Assembly (NCBI GenBank): GCA_963744105.1
Contig: CAVUSJ010000002.1
Span: 1 to 64,000, forward strand
DNA from: DASUPK01 sp963744105
Lineage (GTDB): Bacteria; Actinomycetota; Thermoleophilia; Solirubrobacterales; 70-9
DNA length: 64,000 nt
Direction: 5' to 3'
Shown here: positions 41,741-50,711 of the stretch, piece by piece
Layout: every line of letters begins with the position of its first letter
How positions within the stretch are numbered: position 1 is the stretch's first letter
Translations under genes and position numbers: made by a program
Notes under the pieces: generated by a model
The model's input: the letters and a program-made list of their open reading frames with translations, nothing else
What the model was told of the DNA's origin: nothing
Database searches by the model: none

Positions 41741-42649
41741 CTAGCGCTCGATCGGGCCGGGCAGCAGGAAGGGGTACGGCCGCCGCCTGACCCGACGGCG
41801 CCAGGCACGATCGAGCCTGCGGATCCGGAGCAGGGCGGCCCAGAGCCGGGCGTCCGAGCGGTAGTGGCGGCGCACCTCGTCCTCGGTGAGCGGCTCGTCC
41901 AGGTGTGCGTTGACGCTGTCGAGGAACGTCGGGAGCCAACCCTCGAGCCGCTCCTTCAGCAGGTTGCCCGCCAGGTCCAGGTAGACCTTGCGGAGATCGC
42001 GGTAGGTGTCCAGGATTCCCGGGGCGACGAAGCGGCGTAGCGGCCACCGCAGGATCGCCGGATAAGCGTCCGCGAGCAGGTCGAGGTCGAGCTGGGAGTC
42101 GCCCTCGGGCGACCAGATCAGCGGCGTGGAGACGTCGAAGTAGGTGAGCTCGTCGCCATCCCAGGTCCAGTTGGCGAGTTGCGCGTCCAGGCCGAGCCGG
42201 GGGCCAACCGCCGCAGCCGCGGCGGAGGCGACGGCCTCGATCAGGGGATGCCCCGCCTCGGGGTCCGCCGGCCGCAGGGTGGTGGTCGCCAGATGCTCGG
42301 CCGGGAGCATCGGCTGCACTACGTACCCCGCGACGCTGCCGTCGCGGAGCTCGACGGCGCGCATCTCCGTCTCGACGACCCGCACGCCGGCGGCGCCGAG
42401 TGCCTTGAGGTAGTCGTCGAGGGTGGCCCGGTAGGCATCCAGCCGTTCCCGGGAGCGGAACGGGGGAAGTCGCTTGCACGCGAAGCGCCCGCCGCCGGGC
42501 GGCCAGCTCAGGACGAGTGAGATCTCCCCGTAACCCAGGACGGGGAGCCCCCTCTCGTCGCCGGACGAGAGGGCAGCCTCGACCAGGTCCTCGAGGCGGC
42601 GGAGCTCATCGTCGGAGAGGGCGGCGAGAGCGGTCTCCGTGCCGGTCAT
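41741..42649 (-). CDS. Kinase-like fold protein (DUF6206-like), coupled to an aminotransferase
   Basis: 302 residues. GYGEISLVLSW looks like a nucleotide-binding loop and FACKRLPPF supplies the lysine of a protein-kinase-like N-lobe. Later GLDAQLANWTW and DELTYFDVSTP occupy the places of the catalytic D-x-x-x-x-N and metal-binding Asp. The last third (PTFLDSVNAHLDEPLTEDEV) is helical. It may phosphorylate a small molecule or protein, or be a pseudokinase. ATG overlaps the aminotransferase stop by 4 bp, so the two are co-translated. Confidence 0.6.
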   Translation of the reverse strand: MTGTETALAALSDDELRRLEDLVEAALSSGDERGLPVLGYGEISLVLSWPPGGGRFACKRLPPFRSRERLDAYRATLDDYLKALGAAGVRVVETEMRAVELRDGSVAGYVVQPMLPAEHLATTTLRPADPEAGHPLIEAVASAAAAAVGPRLGLDAQLANWTWDGDELTYFDVSTPLIWSPEGDSQLDLDLLADAYPAILRWPLRRFVAPGILDTYRDLRKVYLDLAGNLLKERLEGWLPTFLDSVNAHLDEPLTEDEVRRHYRSDARLWAALLRIRRLDRAWRRRVRRRPYPFLLPGPIER

Positions 42650-43887
42650 GACAGCGCGGCGCCGACCGCCGCGGCGATCTCGTCGACCTCCGACTCGCTG
42701 ACGATCAGCGGGGGCTTGAACTGGGTCACGGAGTGGTCGTGCTCGGCGTACACGGCGAAGACCCCGGAGTCGATCAGCTGCTTGGCGGCCATCACCCCTC
42801 CTTGCTCGTGCTCGAACACCAGGCCCATCGTGAGTCCGAAGCGCCGAAGCTCGAACGGCATCTCCGCGAAGGCGTGCTCGAATCGCTGGCCCAGCTCCTC
42901 CACCCGCTCCAGGAAGCCGGGCGTCGAGATCTGGTCCATGACGGCGCCGGCTGCGACGCAACCGATCTCCGCACCGCCGAAGGTCGAGACATACGAGAAG
43001 GGGTGGCTCTCGAAGAAGGACTCGAGCTCCTCCGTGATCAGGGTGGCGCTGACCGGATAGACGCCGCCGCCGAGGCCCTTGCCGGTGATCAGCATGTCCG
43101 GCCTCACGTCCTGCTGCTGGTAGTACCAGGCGGTCCCGGTGCGACCCAGGCCGGTCTGGACCTCGTCGAGGATCAACAGGGCGCCGGCATCCCTGGCGGC
43201 CTCGCCGACCTCGCGCAGGTAGCCGGGATCGGGCGGGACGAAGCCGAGCGTCGCCGGGATCGTCTCCATGATCACCGCCGCAGTTTCGGAGTCGATCTCG
43301 CCCCGAATGGCCTCGATGTCGTTGAACGGGACGTGTACGAAACCGCTCGGCCCGAACCCGAAGGGCTCGAGCCAGCGGGGGTCGCTGGCGGCCAGTGCGA
43401 ACCCGCTGGCCCCGTGGTAGCCGCCGAGCGCGGCGACGATCTTGGGCCGGCCGGTTACCGCTCGAGCGAGTCGCAGCGCGAGGTCGACGGACTCGGTCCC
43501 AGACGGGGTGAAGACGGCGTGTGTGAGCAGGCCATCGGTGCTCGCCGCGAGTTGCTCCGCCAATCGCGCTCGGTAGCCGCTGACGAGGTGATGGTTGCCG
43601 ACGTCTACGTGATCCAGGCCCTCCCGCACGGCGGCGACCACCGCTGGATGCCGGTGGCCCAGATTGAAGACGCCGCCGTTGCAGTGACAGTTCCAGTACC
43701 ACCGATCCGAGTAGGCATCGCGGAAGCGGGCGCCCTCCCGCTCCCCGATCACGAGGTCGACCCCGATCGCCTCGAGGGCCCTCGCCTTGCCGCGGTCGAC
43801 GTGAGAGGCGAAGGCCTCGACCGTCTCCTCGCGCGTGCCATAGGGCTGGCCGGCGGTCGCGCTCTGCGTCTCACCCGAATCTTTCAT
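42646..43887 (-). CDS. Class III PLP-dependent aminotransferase
   Basis: 413 residues from ATG 43887, which has AGGAGG 7 nt upstream. Class III marks: FNLGHRHPAVVAAV near the start, FTPSGTESVDLALRLA, GGYHGASG, the acidic LILDEVQTGLGRTG and the PLP lysine in ITGKGLGGG. Related enzymes transaminate ornithine, acetylornithine, beta- or gamma-amino acids. The amino donor or acceptor here is unknown. Coupled to the kinase-like gene; divergent from the patatin gene with 92 bp between starts. Confidence 0.92.
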   Translation of the reverse strand: MKDSGETQSATAGQPYGTREETVEAFASHVDRGKARALEAIGVDLVIGEREGARFRDAYSDRWYWNCHCNGGVFNLGHRHPAVVAAVREGLDHVDVGNHHLVSGYRARLAEQLAASTDGLLTHAVFTPSGTESVDLALRLARAVTGRPKIVAALGGYHGASGFALAASDPRWLEPFGFGPSGFVHVPFNDIEAIRGEIDSETAAVIMETIPATLGFVPPDPGYLREVGEAARDAGALLILDEVQTGLGRTGTAWYYQQQDVRPDMLITGKGLGGGVYPVSATLITEELESFFESHPFSYVSTFGGAEIGCVAAGAVMDQISTPGFLERVEELGQRFEHAFAEMPFELRRFGLTMGLVFEHEQGGVMAAKQLIDSGVFAVYAEHDHSVTQFKPPLIVSESEVDEIAAAVGAALS

Positions 43888-43979
43888 GGGCGGCCCTCCT
43901 GGTCGCTGTGTCCTCACGCTGAACCTAGCGCCTTCATCCTTTCGTGGGCTCGAGCCCTGCGCGGTACGCTCGCCGGGCA

Positions 43980-45062
43980 ATGGCCCTCGACGACCGGCTG
44001 GACCTCTATGAGGTCAAGGCGCAGTTCGAGCGCTTCACCGAGTGGCTCGACCTGGGCGAGATCGTCGCCGACCTGGGGTTTCTGCGCCGGGCGCGACGAA
44101 CGCTGCTGCCCCTGCCACTGATCGACCGACCCGCGCCGATCGACCCCTCGGCGCACCTGCAGCCGTTCCGCTCGCGACCGGTGCCGGAGCTTCAGGGCAA
44201 GCGGATCGCCCTGGTGGCCTCTGGGGGCGGCGGGGCGGCCGTGGCTCTCGCAGGGGTGAAGCGCGCCTTCGAGGAGGCGGGAGTCGAGCCGGCCGAGATC
44301 ATCGGGTGCTCCGGCGGCGCGATCTGGGGCTCGATGTGGGCGGCGGGGATGACCTCCGACGAGATGACGGACTTCTCGCTCTCCTGGCGGCCGGAGGACT
44401 ACCTGGACATTCAGTGGCTGAAGCTGCCGCGGTTCGCCCTCTCGGCGCTCAGAGGGTTTTCGGGGCTGGCGAAGGGGGAGGCGATCGAACGCCTCTTCGA
44501 CACGCGGCTGACGAGGATGCCGTGCGGGGAGGCGCCGATTCCGATCACGACGATCGTCTACAACATGGACCTCGGCAGGGTCGAGTACTTCGGGTCGAGG
44601 CGCACGCCCGAGGTCACCATCGGCCACCTCGTCCGGGTTGCGATCGCGCTGCCGCTGTTCATCGAATCGGTTTCCGTACGCGGCCATCTCTACGTGGACG
44701 GGGGGATCATCGAGAACTGGCCGGCACAGCCGGCGATCGACGCCGGTGACCGCTTCGACCACGTGATCGGCGTCAACCTGATGCTGCCCAAGGGTTTTGA
44801 GCCCCGGGACATAAGCGGCTGGCCGGATAGGACCGGCGGCCTGCTGCAGGCGAGCCGACAGCTGCAGCAGGGCTACCACCTCGAATTGGCGCGGCGGGCG
44901 AAGGACGAGCTGGGGGAGAAGCTGATGCTGATCGAGCCGATCGACGAGGCGGAGATCCGAGGCGTCTCGTTCTACGACCTGTTTCTGGACCGGACGCAGT
45001 GGCCGCGGCTGATCCAGCAGGGCTACGAGTCGGCGACCCGGGTGCTGCAGGATTTCCGCTGA
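43980..45062 (+). CDS. Patatin-like phospholipase
   Basis: 360 residues from ATG 43980. The patatin domain starts at residue ~75: oxyanion SGGGGAAVALAG, nucleophile motif GCSGG (Ser111) and the DGG of the dyad (Asp240, VDGGIIEN). No signal peptide, so a cytosolic lipase or acyl hydrolase. The N-terminal 70 residues are an extra helical region. It opens a same-strand run (39 bp to the SCP2-hydrolase, then overlaps), so it is probably the first gene of a lipid-breakdown operon. Confidence 0.9.
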   Translation: MALDDRLDLYEVKAQFERFTEWLDLGEIVADLGFLRRARRTLLPLPLIDRPAPIDPSAHLQPFRSRPVPELQGKRIALVASGGGGAAVALAGVKRAFEEAGVEPAEIIGCSGGAIWGSMWAAGMTSDEMTDFSLSWRPEDYLDIQWLKLPRFALSALRGFSGLAKGEAIERLFDTRLTRMPCGEAPIPITTIVYNMDLGRVEYFGSRRTPEVTIGHLVRVAIALPLFIESVSVRGHLYVDGGIIENWPAQPAIDAGDRFDHVIGVNLMLPKGFEPRDISGWPDRTGGLLQASRQLQQGYHLELARRAKDELGEKLMLIEPIDEAEIRGVSFYDLFLDRTQWPRLIQQGYESATRVLQDFR

Positions 45063-45101
45063 GCCCTCGGCGCAGCTGCGCAGGGGCTCCATACTCTGCG
45101 C

Positions 45102-46292
45102 ATGCCAGTTGTCGACGCCGAAGAGCGGCCGACACCAGAGAGCCGCCCTCCCGCGGGGCTCACCGCCCTGATCGAGCGCTTCGACCCAGATGTGATCGAC
45201 GTGCCCAGCGGCTCAGCGCGCATCCGCCTGGCCGTCGATGGCGAGGGCGCGTGGGACGCGGTGATCGATGACGGCGCGATCGAGTTGCAGCGGGCGATCG
45301 AACGCCAGCCCGACGCCCTGTTGAGCGCCGACTGGGCAACCTGGGAGGAGATCGCGCGTGACGTGCGCGGTGGGATGGTCGCCTTCCGCGAGCGCCGCCT
45401 CAGCGTCCGGCAGAATCTGCATCTCGGCGTCGGCTTCCTTGCCGCCACCAGCGCCATAGCCGACGAGCGCAGGCTTCGCTTCGAATCCTTTCGCACCCGG
45501 CTCGGCACGATCTCGACGCTCTCAGCGGGCGAGGGCGATCCCGTGATCTGCGTGCACGGGCTGGGCGCGACCAAGGCCTCATTCCTCCCCACGGTCGCCG
45601 CGCTCGCCGAGCACCATCGAGTGATCGCGATGGACCTGCCGGGGTTCGGCGATTCCGACAAGCCGCTCGGCGCCCCCTATGACGCTCCCTACTTCGCCGG
45701 CGCGATCGAGGCCCTGCTCGACGAGCTGGAGATCGAGCGCGCCCACCTGATCGGCAACAGCATGGGCGGGCGCGTGGCGATCGAGATGGGGCTGCTGCGA
45801 CCCGAGCGCACTATGAGAATGGCCCTGCTCTGCCCGGCGCTCGCCTGGTTGCGAAGTCGCCGCTGGCGGTGGCTGCTCCAGGCACCGCTCCCAATGCTCG
45901 GCCTGATTCAGCCGGCGCCGCGGGTGATCACCGAGCCGATCGTCCGCAACCTCGTTCCGGGTGGCAAGGACGGCTGGTCTGCCGCGGGCGTGGACGAGTT
46001 CCTGCGCTCCTATCTCACGCCGCGCGGCCGGGTCGCGTTCTACGAGGCGGCACGGAACATCTATCTCGACGAGCCGCTCGGCGAACGCGGCTTCTGGAGT
46101 CGCCTCGCCCAGATGGCGCCCCGGACACTGTTCATCTGGGGGCGCCACGATCAGCTCGTGCCGCTGGGCTTCAGGAAGCACGTCGAGCGGGCACTTCCCG
46201 CGGCGCGTCACCTGGAGCTCGACTGCGGCCACGTGCCGCAGCTCGAGGCACCGAAGCAGACGCACGACGCGATCCGGGAGTTCTTCGCCTGA
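45102..46292 (+). CDS. SCP2-type lipid-binding domain fused to alpha/beta hydrolase
   Basis: 396 residues. Residues ~20-125 resemble a SCP2 sterol/lipid carrier domain (IRLAVDGEGAWDAVIDDGAI, then LLSADWATWEEIARDVRGG). From ~140 comes an alpha/beta hydrolase: VICVHGLGATKASF, DLPGFGDSDKP, nucleophile elbow GNSMGG, acid in WGRHDQLVP and histidine in CGHVPQLE. The carrier domain would present a lipid to the hydrolase. The last base of its TGA (46290-46292) is the first base of the GDPD start codon. Confidence 0.85.
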   Translation: MPVVDAEERPTPESRPPAGLTALIERFDPDVIDVPSGSARIRLAVDGEGAWDAVIDDGAIELQRAIERQPDALLSADWATWEEIARDVRGGMVAFRERRLSVRQNLHLGVGFLAATSAIADERRLRFESFRTRLGTISTLSAGEGDPVICVHGLGATKASFLPTVAALAEHHRVIAMDLPGFGDSDKPLGAPYDAPYFAGAIEALLDELEIERAHLIGNSMGGRVAIEMGLLRPERTMRMALLCPALAWLRSRRWRWLLQAPLPMLGLIQPAPRVITEPIVRNLVPGGKDGWSAAGVDEFLRSYLTPRGRVAFYEAARNIYLDEPLGERGFWSRLAQMAPRTLFIWGRHDQLVPLGFRKHVERALPAARHLELDCGHVPQLEAPKQTHDAIREFFA

Positions 46293-46948
46293 TGACCATC
46301 CTGATCGGCCACGGTGGTGCGAGCGCGATCGCTCCGGCGAATACGATCGCATCGTTCGACGCAGCCCAGCGAGCGGGTGTCGACATGATCGAGTTCGACG
46401 TCCGGCCGCGGGGATCGCGGTTGCTGGTGGCGCACCTCGCCCCCCAGGCTCGCCGCCGCGGCTGCCTGTCCCTCGACGACGCCCTCGACCACCTCGCGCA
46501 GCCGCGCTTCTCGGGGATCGGGTTGAACGTGGACGTCAAGGGCCGGGGCTGCGAATCGGCGATCGTGGCGATGCTGCGCGGGCACGGCCTGCTGGAGCGC
46601 TCCCTGATCTCTTCTCAGTCGGTGGACATCGTCGAAACGGTGCGGACGGTCGCGGCGAATGCCAGGACGGCAATCTCGATCGGCGGATACATCTCTCGCC
46701 GCGCCAACCACTGGCACCCGCGCGCCTGGCGTGAGCGGTTGCTGCACGAGCTCGCGGCCGGCCGCTTCGGCGACGTGATGCTGCACCACAAGCTCGTGGA
46801 AGCTGAGATCGCGGATGCCATCGAACGACTCGGTCGCCGGCTGTTCGCCTGGACCGTCGACGAGCCGGCGCTGTTCGCCAGGATCGCCGATCTCGGCGTC
46901 GCCGGTGTGGCGACGAATGACCCGGTGCGCCTCCGGGCGCCGTATTGA
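46292..46948 (+). CDS. Glycerophosphodiester phosphodiesterase (GDPD family)
   Basis: 218 residues, short for the family. ILIGHGGASAIAPANTIASF is the GDPD start, but the usual H-R-G reads H-G-G, and the P-E-N-T reads P-A-N-T, losing the metal-binding Glu of that motif. IEFDVRP keeps the E-x-D pair and VAHLAP gives the second His. The end (FAWTVDEPALF, GVATNDP) is normal. The two changed residues make activity uncertain. Coupled to genes on both sides by overlapping stop/start codons. Confidence 0.8.
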   Translation: MTILIGHGGASAIAPANTIASFDAAQRAGVDMIEFDVRPRGSRLLVAHLAPQARRRGCLSLDDALDHLAQPRFSGIGLNVDVKGRGCESAIVAMLRGHGLLERSLISSQSVDIVETVRTVAANARTAISIGGYISRRANHWHPRAWRERLLHELAAGRFGDVMLHHKLVEAEIADAIERLGRRLFAWTVDEPALFARIADLGVAGVATNDPVRLRAPY

Positions 46949-48120
46949 CGGCGAGCGGCCGCCGGCTGGCGCGAGCCTCAGCCCGCGCATCGCGGGCTTT
47001 GCTCGTCTCCGCAGCGGCGAGCATCGCGTTCCTCGCAGGCCCTGCCCCGGCGCCAGCCAACCCGAACGCCCTGAGGGCCCTGATCGTCGAGGCGCTGTGC
47101 AAGCCGAGCACACCGGCGGCCACCTTGCGCGATCAGATCCTTGGCAAGTCAGGCGGAGCGACGGTCCAACTGTTCGACGGGGCCGCCGCGACCCCGAGCG
47201 TTGCGCAGCTCAGCTCCTACGACGTCGTTGTGGCGATCGGAGATTGCAGCTGGCTTGCACCCGTGGCGATGGGCGACAACCTCGCCGACTTCCAGGACGG
47301 AGGAGGCGTCGTCGTCGCAGCGGGCGCTGACTGGCGGGGCGGCGCGGGCGGCAGGCTCTTCGGCCGCTGGATCACGACCGGCTACTCGCCCTACGCGGTC
47401 GGCTCCAGCCCGGCCTTCGCCTACGACACCGTGGGCTGGCAGGACTCGTCCAGCCCCCTTCTGTCCGGGATCCCGACCTTCCAGGACGATGAGGGAGAAA
47501 GTCCCCTGTCGGCCTATTACCGCGACTCAGTGTCACTGGCGGCGGGCGCAGCGGAGATCGCCAGGTGGACCGATGGCACACCGGCAGTGGCGGTCAAGGG
47601 CCGCGCCGTGGGCCTCAACGCCTATGTCGGCGACCACTACGGCTCGTCCGCCTGGAGGGGCAACTTCGGTGCACTCGTCGTCAACGCCGCCGAGGTCCTC
47701 GGACGCCACACACTGACCGTCGGCAAGCAGGGAAACGGACGGGGCGTCGTGACAAGCGCACCGCTCGGTATCAGGTGCGGCAAGAGCTGCGAGGCGGACT
47801 ACGTCAACGGCACGGAGGTGACGCTCACAGTCACGGCGCTCGGTCCTGCCCGGTTCACCGGTTGGACCGGGCCGGGGTGTGGCGGCCTGCCGGCCTGCAC
47901 GACGGTGATGAACGCCCCGAGGACTATCGCCGCCAGATTCATCGCCTGCGTCGTGCCCGCGCTGAAGGGCATCCGTCGCAAGGCCGCCGGCCGACGGCTG
48001 AGGCATGCCCATTGCCGCCTCGGAGGGATCAGAGGCAACGGTGAGAAGGTCACGAATCAGAGCCTGAAGCCCGGCACCGTGCGGAGGCCGGGCCGGAAGG
48101 TCAAGTTGGGCACTGCCTGA
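46945..48120 (+). CDS. Secreted protein with bacterial-repeat and PASTA-like C-terminal domains
   Basis: 391 residues from a TTG that overlaps the GDPD stop. The signal peptide ends near APANP. Residues ~40-250 resemble a ThuA/flavodoxin-like alpha/beta domain (VVVAIGDCSWL, GGGVVVAAGADWRGG). An InlB_B-type repeat follows (SAPLGIRCGKSCEADYVNG, RFTGWTGPGC), then a PASTA-like end CVVPALKGIRRKAAG. The last part is common in secreted proteins of this group and often binds cell-wall material. Last gene of the four-gene operon. Activity unknown. Confidence 0.7.
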   Translation: MTASGRRLARASARASRALLVSAAASIAFLAGPAPAPANPNALRALIVEALCKPSTPAATLRDQILGKSGGATVQLFDGAAATPSVAQLSSYDVVVAIGDCSWLAPVAMGDNLADFQDGGGVVVAAGADWRGGAGGRLFGRWITTGYSPYAVGSSPAFAYDTVGWQDSSSPLLSGIPTFQDDEGESPLSAYYRDSVSLAAGAAEIARWTDGTPAVAVKGRAVGLNAYVGDHYGSSAWRGNFGALVVNAAEVLGRHTLTVGKQGNGRGVVTSAPLGIRCGKSCEADYVNGTEVTLTVTALGPARFTGWTGPGCGGLPACTTVMNAPRTIAARFIACVVPALKGIRRKAAGRRLRHAHCRLGGIRGNGEKVTNQSLKPGTVRRPGRKVKLGTA

Positions 48121-48124
48121 GCCT

Positions 48125-48904
48125 CTATTCCCGGCGTCCCAGGTACTCCGATTCGAGCACCAGGTCCTTGAGCAGCGATTGGTACTCGACGTGGGTTTCG
48201 TGCTCGCTCGTCCGCCAGGTGCGTCCTTCCTCGGTCTGCATGAACTCGCGGTAGTCGGGCGCTCCAGGCTGCCTGATGTTGTCGGCGACGACCACCGAGC
48301 CGGTGTGCAGCCAGCCCCGGTCCAGGATCCGCCGGAGGTCGGGCAGATAGGCAGCCTTGTCGTGATCGATGAAGACGAAGTCCAGCGATCCGCTGGCGAA
48401 GCCGTGCTCAGACTCGAGCCTTGTGATCGTCTTGTCCCCATCGCCGAGCGTCCCGACGAGCACCGTCAGCTCCTCGCCGACGCCGGCGTGATCCCAAATA
48501 CGGCGTGCGATCGCAGCGTTTTCGGCGTTGAACTCGATCGACACGAGCCGCGCCCCTTCGGGCATCACGCGGACGGAGCGCAGGGCGCTGTAGCCGCAGT
48601 AGGTCCCCAGCTCCAGCAGCTGGTCCGGCTGGGTCCGTCGGATCGCCGCGTCCAGGATCTCGCCCTTCTCGTCGCCGACATTGATCAGGAAGCTGCGGTG
48701 ATACGCGAAGTCATCGACTACGCGGATCACATCGTCGAGGTCGCCCTGACGAGCCTCGGCCTCGACGTGCCTGGCAAGCGCCAGCTCCCGCCCGTCGCCC
48801 ACCTGCCACTCGGTCTCCAGGCGCCGCCTGCCCAACAGCATGCGCACGATCGACCAGCGCAGGAACGGAAGTCGCTTCCCCCCAAGCTCGGATAGCTGCG
48901 TCAT
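48125..48904 (-). CDS. Catechol-O-methyltransferase-like class I methyltransferase
   Basis: 259 residues with an unusually close match to animal-type COMT. INVGDEKGEILDAAI precedes the SAM-binding LELGTYCGYSALR (residues 97-109), and FIDHDKAAYLPD gives metal Asp180 and catalytic Lys183 (COMT has D-H-W-K). Asp208-Asn209 in VVVADNI, followed by PGAPDY, complete the Mg2+ site. All catalytic positions of COMT are present, so methylation of a catechol-type hydroxyl is likely. Co-translated (4-bp overlap) behind a VOC-like gene, which could be a partner in aromatic-compound metabolism. Confidence 0.9.
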   Translation of the reverse strand: MTQLSELGGKRLPFLRWSIVRMLLGRRRLETEWQVGDGRELALARHVEAEARQGDLDDVIRVVDDFAYHRSFLINVGDEKGEILDAAIRRTQPDQLLELGTYCGYSALRSVRVMPEGARLVSIEFNAENAAIARRIWDHAGVGEELTVLVGTLGDGDKTITRLESEHGFASGSLDFVFIDHDKAAYLPDLRRILDRGWLHTGSVVVADNIRQPGAPDYREFMQTEEGRTWRTSEHETHVEYQSLLKDLVLESEYLGRRE

Positions 48905-49458
48905 CGCTGGGCGTAGTGGCAGAACTCGAGGCCAAGGGGCTCTGCGGGACGGCGATCGAAGAACACGGAGGTGACCCCCGAGGCGGGATTGGTGCAGCGG
49001 TGGCCCTGCAGCGAGGCCGGTGATCGGAATCCCTGGGCCTCCACCAGCTCGCCCAGCTCACTGAAACGCTCTGGGCTGCTCACCCCGAATGCCAGGTGTG
49101 CGCCGATTCCCTGGCGAATCCAGTCGTCGAGAACATTGCGCTCGACCCCGCGCGGTATCGCCACCTCGACCCTCAGCGACCCACGATCTGGGTCCGCGGC
49201 GAGGGCTTCGAAGATCGTGGTGGGTACCGTCCGGCCGGCGAGTTGTGCGAGCTGCCTCGTCAGGATCGTGCTCGGGAAGGTGTGCCCGTCGGAGCCGAAC
49301 CCGGCGTCCGCGGCGGCCGAGTCGAGCGCTCCCTCATCCTCGGGGGCCGCCATGAAGCCGACGTGGTCGATCCCCGAGACCAGCGAGGTGATGGTGCTCG
49401 TCGCGGTGCGCTGCGGCAGCAGCTGCTCCAGGCACTCCTCGGCGCTCGCCGTCGTCAT
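48901..49458 (-). CDS. VOC-superfamily-like protein upstream of the COMT gene
   Basis: 185 residues from the ATG at 49458; GTG codons at 49518-49539 would add up to 27 residues that also look coding. VSGIDHVGFMAAP is the usual first strand of a VOC (glyoxalase/dioxygenase) module, and a second half has GIGAHLAFGVSS and SVFFDRRPAEPLGLEFCHY, with His and Glu at the places of metal ligands. Substrate and activity unknown. The 4-bp overlap (ATGA) with the methyltransferase means coupled translation. Divergent from the LLM gene. Confidence 0.6.
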   Translation of the reverse strand: MTTASAEECLEQLLPQRTATSTITSLVSGIDHVGFMAAPEDEGALDSAAADAGFGSDGHTFPSTILTRQLAQLAGRTVPTTIFEALAADPDRGSLRVEVAIPRGVERNVLDDWIRQGIGAHLAFGVSSPERFSELGELVEAQGFRSPASLQGHRCTNPASGVTSVFFDRRPAEPLGLEFCHYAQR

Positions 49459-49618
49459 CAGTCGGGCCGCACCTTGGAGAGCGGCAGGGACTCGATCCGG
49501 GTCAGTACTGAGGAGCACCTGGCTGATTAGCACGTCCACGTAACGGTACGCCGCCGGGGACGCGCGCAACCTGACGAGGTGGCCAATCCCTCTTCCGTGC
49601 GCCCGCGTAGCCCTGAAG

Positions 49619-50674
49619 ATGACCCTGGCTGGTACGACCCAGGCAACGGGCCGGTGGCCGGCTGGCGCTTCGAGGGTCGGCGCCGGCGTGACGCCGTTCC
49701 AGACCGACGCCGAGGCCACGATCCGGCTCGCAGTGCGTGCCGAGCAACTCGGTTACGCCCGCTTCGGCACCGCCGAGGGGTGGACCAACGACGCTGTCGT
49801 GATGCTCGCGCAGATCGCGGGAGTGACCTCGCGGATCGGCCTCGCCACGGCCGTGCTCCCGGTCTGGAGCCGCACGCCGGCGGCGATCGCGATGGCCGCG
49901 GCGGGCCTCCAGCGGGCGTCCGACGGCCGCTTCGCCCTCGGCCTCGGTGCGAGCAGCCCGCCGCTCGTCGAGGGTTTGCACGGGCTCACCTGGGACCAAC
50001 CGGTCGCTCGGATGCGTGCGACGCTCGTCGCCGTCAGGGCGCTGCTCGGCGGCGCTCGCCTGCCGCTGGACCGGCAGGGCGTCAGACCGCTGCGCCTGGG
50101 GGCACCGCCCGAACAGCCCGTACCGATCCTCCTCGCAGCGCTCGCCCCGGCCTCGGTCCGCCTGGCCGGTGAGCTGGCGGACCAGTGGCTGCCGTTCCTC
50201 TGGGCCCGCTCGCGACTTTCCGACGGCCGAGCCCTGCTCGCCGAGGGCGAGGCGCTTGCCGAGGTCCCGGCGGCGACCGCGTTGACCGCCAGCGTCCCGC
50301 TCGCGATCGGTGAAGATGAGGCGACCGCCCGGCGGATCGCCGCTGGCTGGCTACTCGCCTACCTCACGCGCATGGGGCCCTTGTATCCGCGGATGCTGCG
50401 GGATCAGTTCGGATTCGCGGATGCGGCCGATGCACTGCTCCGCGCCAACGAGGGCGGTGGGGCGCCGCAACTACCCCCGGCGGCGGAGGGGCTGGCGCGA
50501 GAGGTGACCGTCATGTGCAGCTACGACGAGGCGCCCGATGCCGTTCGCGACTGGCTCGAGGCGGGGGCGGACGCGATCGACCTCGTGTTGCCTCTCGGAT
50601 TGCCGGAGGAGCAGCTCCAAGAGATGCTCCAGGCCGCCGCGCCCTTAGGGGAAGCTGCACATTCGAAGGCCTAA
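49619..50674 (+). CDS. LLM-class flavin/F420-type oxidoreductase
   Basis: 351 residues of the luciferase-like fold: VGAGVTPFQTDAEATIRLAV at the start, IAGVTSRIGLATAVLPVWSR, then GRFALGLGASSPPLVEGLHG, PVPILLAALAPASVRLAGEL and a C-terminal ADAIDLVLPLG. These are the landmarks of F420-dependent LLM proteins. No ribosome site is clear before the ATG. Stand-alone on the plus strand; the divergent VOC-COMT pair may belong to the same pathway, which is inference. Confidence 0.88.
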   Translation: MTLAGTTQATGRWPAGASRVGAGVTPFQTDAEATIRLAVRAEQLGYARFGTAEGWTNDAVVMLAQIAGVTSRIGLATAVLPVWSRTPAAIAMAAAGLQRASDGRFALGLGASSPPLVEGLHGLTWDQPVARMRATLVAVRALLGGARLPLDRQGVRPLRLGAPPEQPVPILLAALAPASVRLAGELADQWLPFLWARSRLSDGRALLAEGEALAEVPAATALTASVPLAIGEDEATARRIAAGWLLAYLTRMGPLYPRMLRDQFGFADAADALLRANEGGGAPQLPPAAEGLAREVTVMCSYDEAPDAVRDWLEAGADAIDLVLPLGLPEEQLQEMLQAAAPLGEAAHSKA

Positions 50675-50711
50675 CGCTTGCTTGGCCAAGCCCTAACCCG
50701 CGAGGAGGAGG

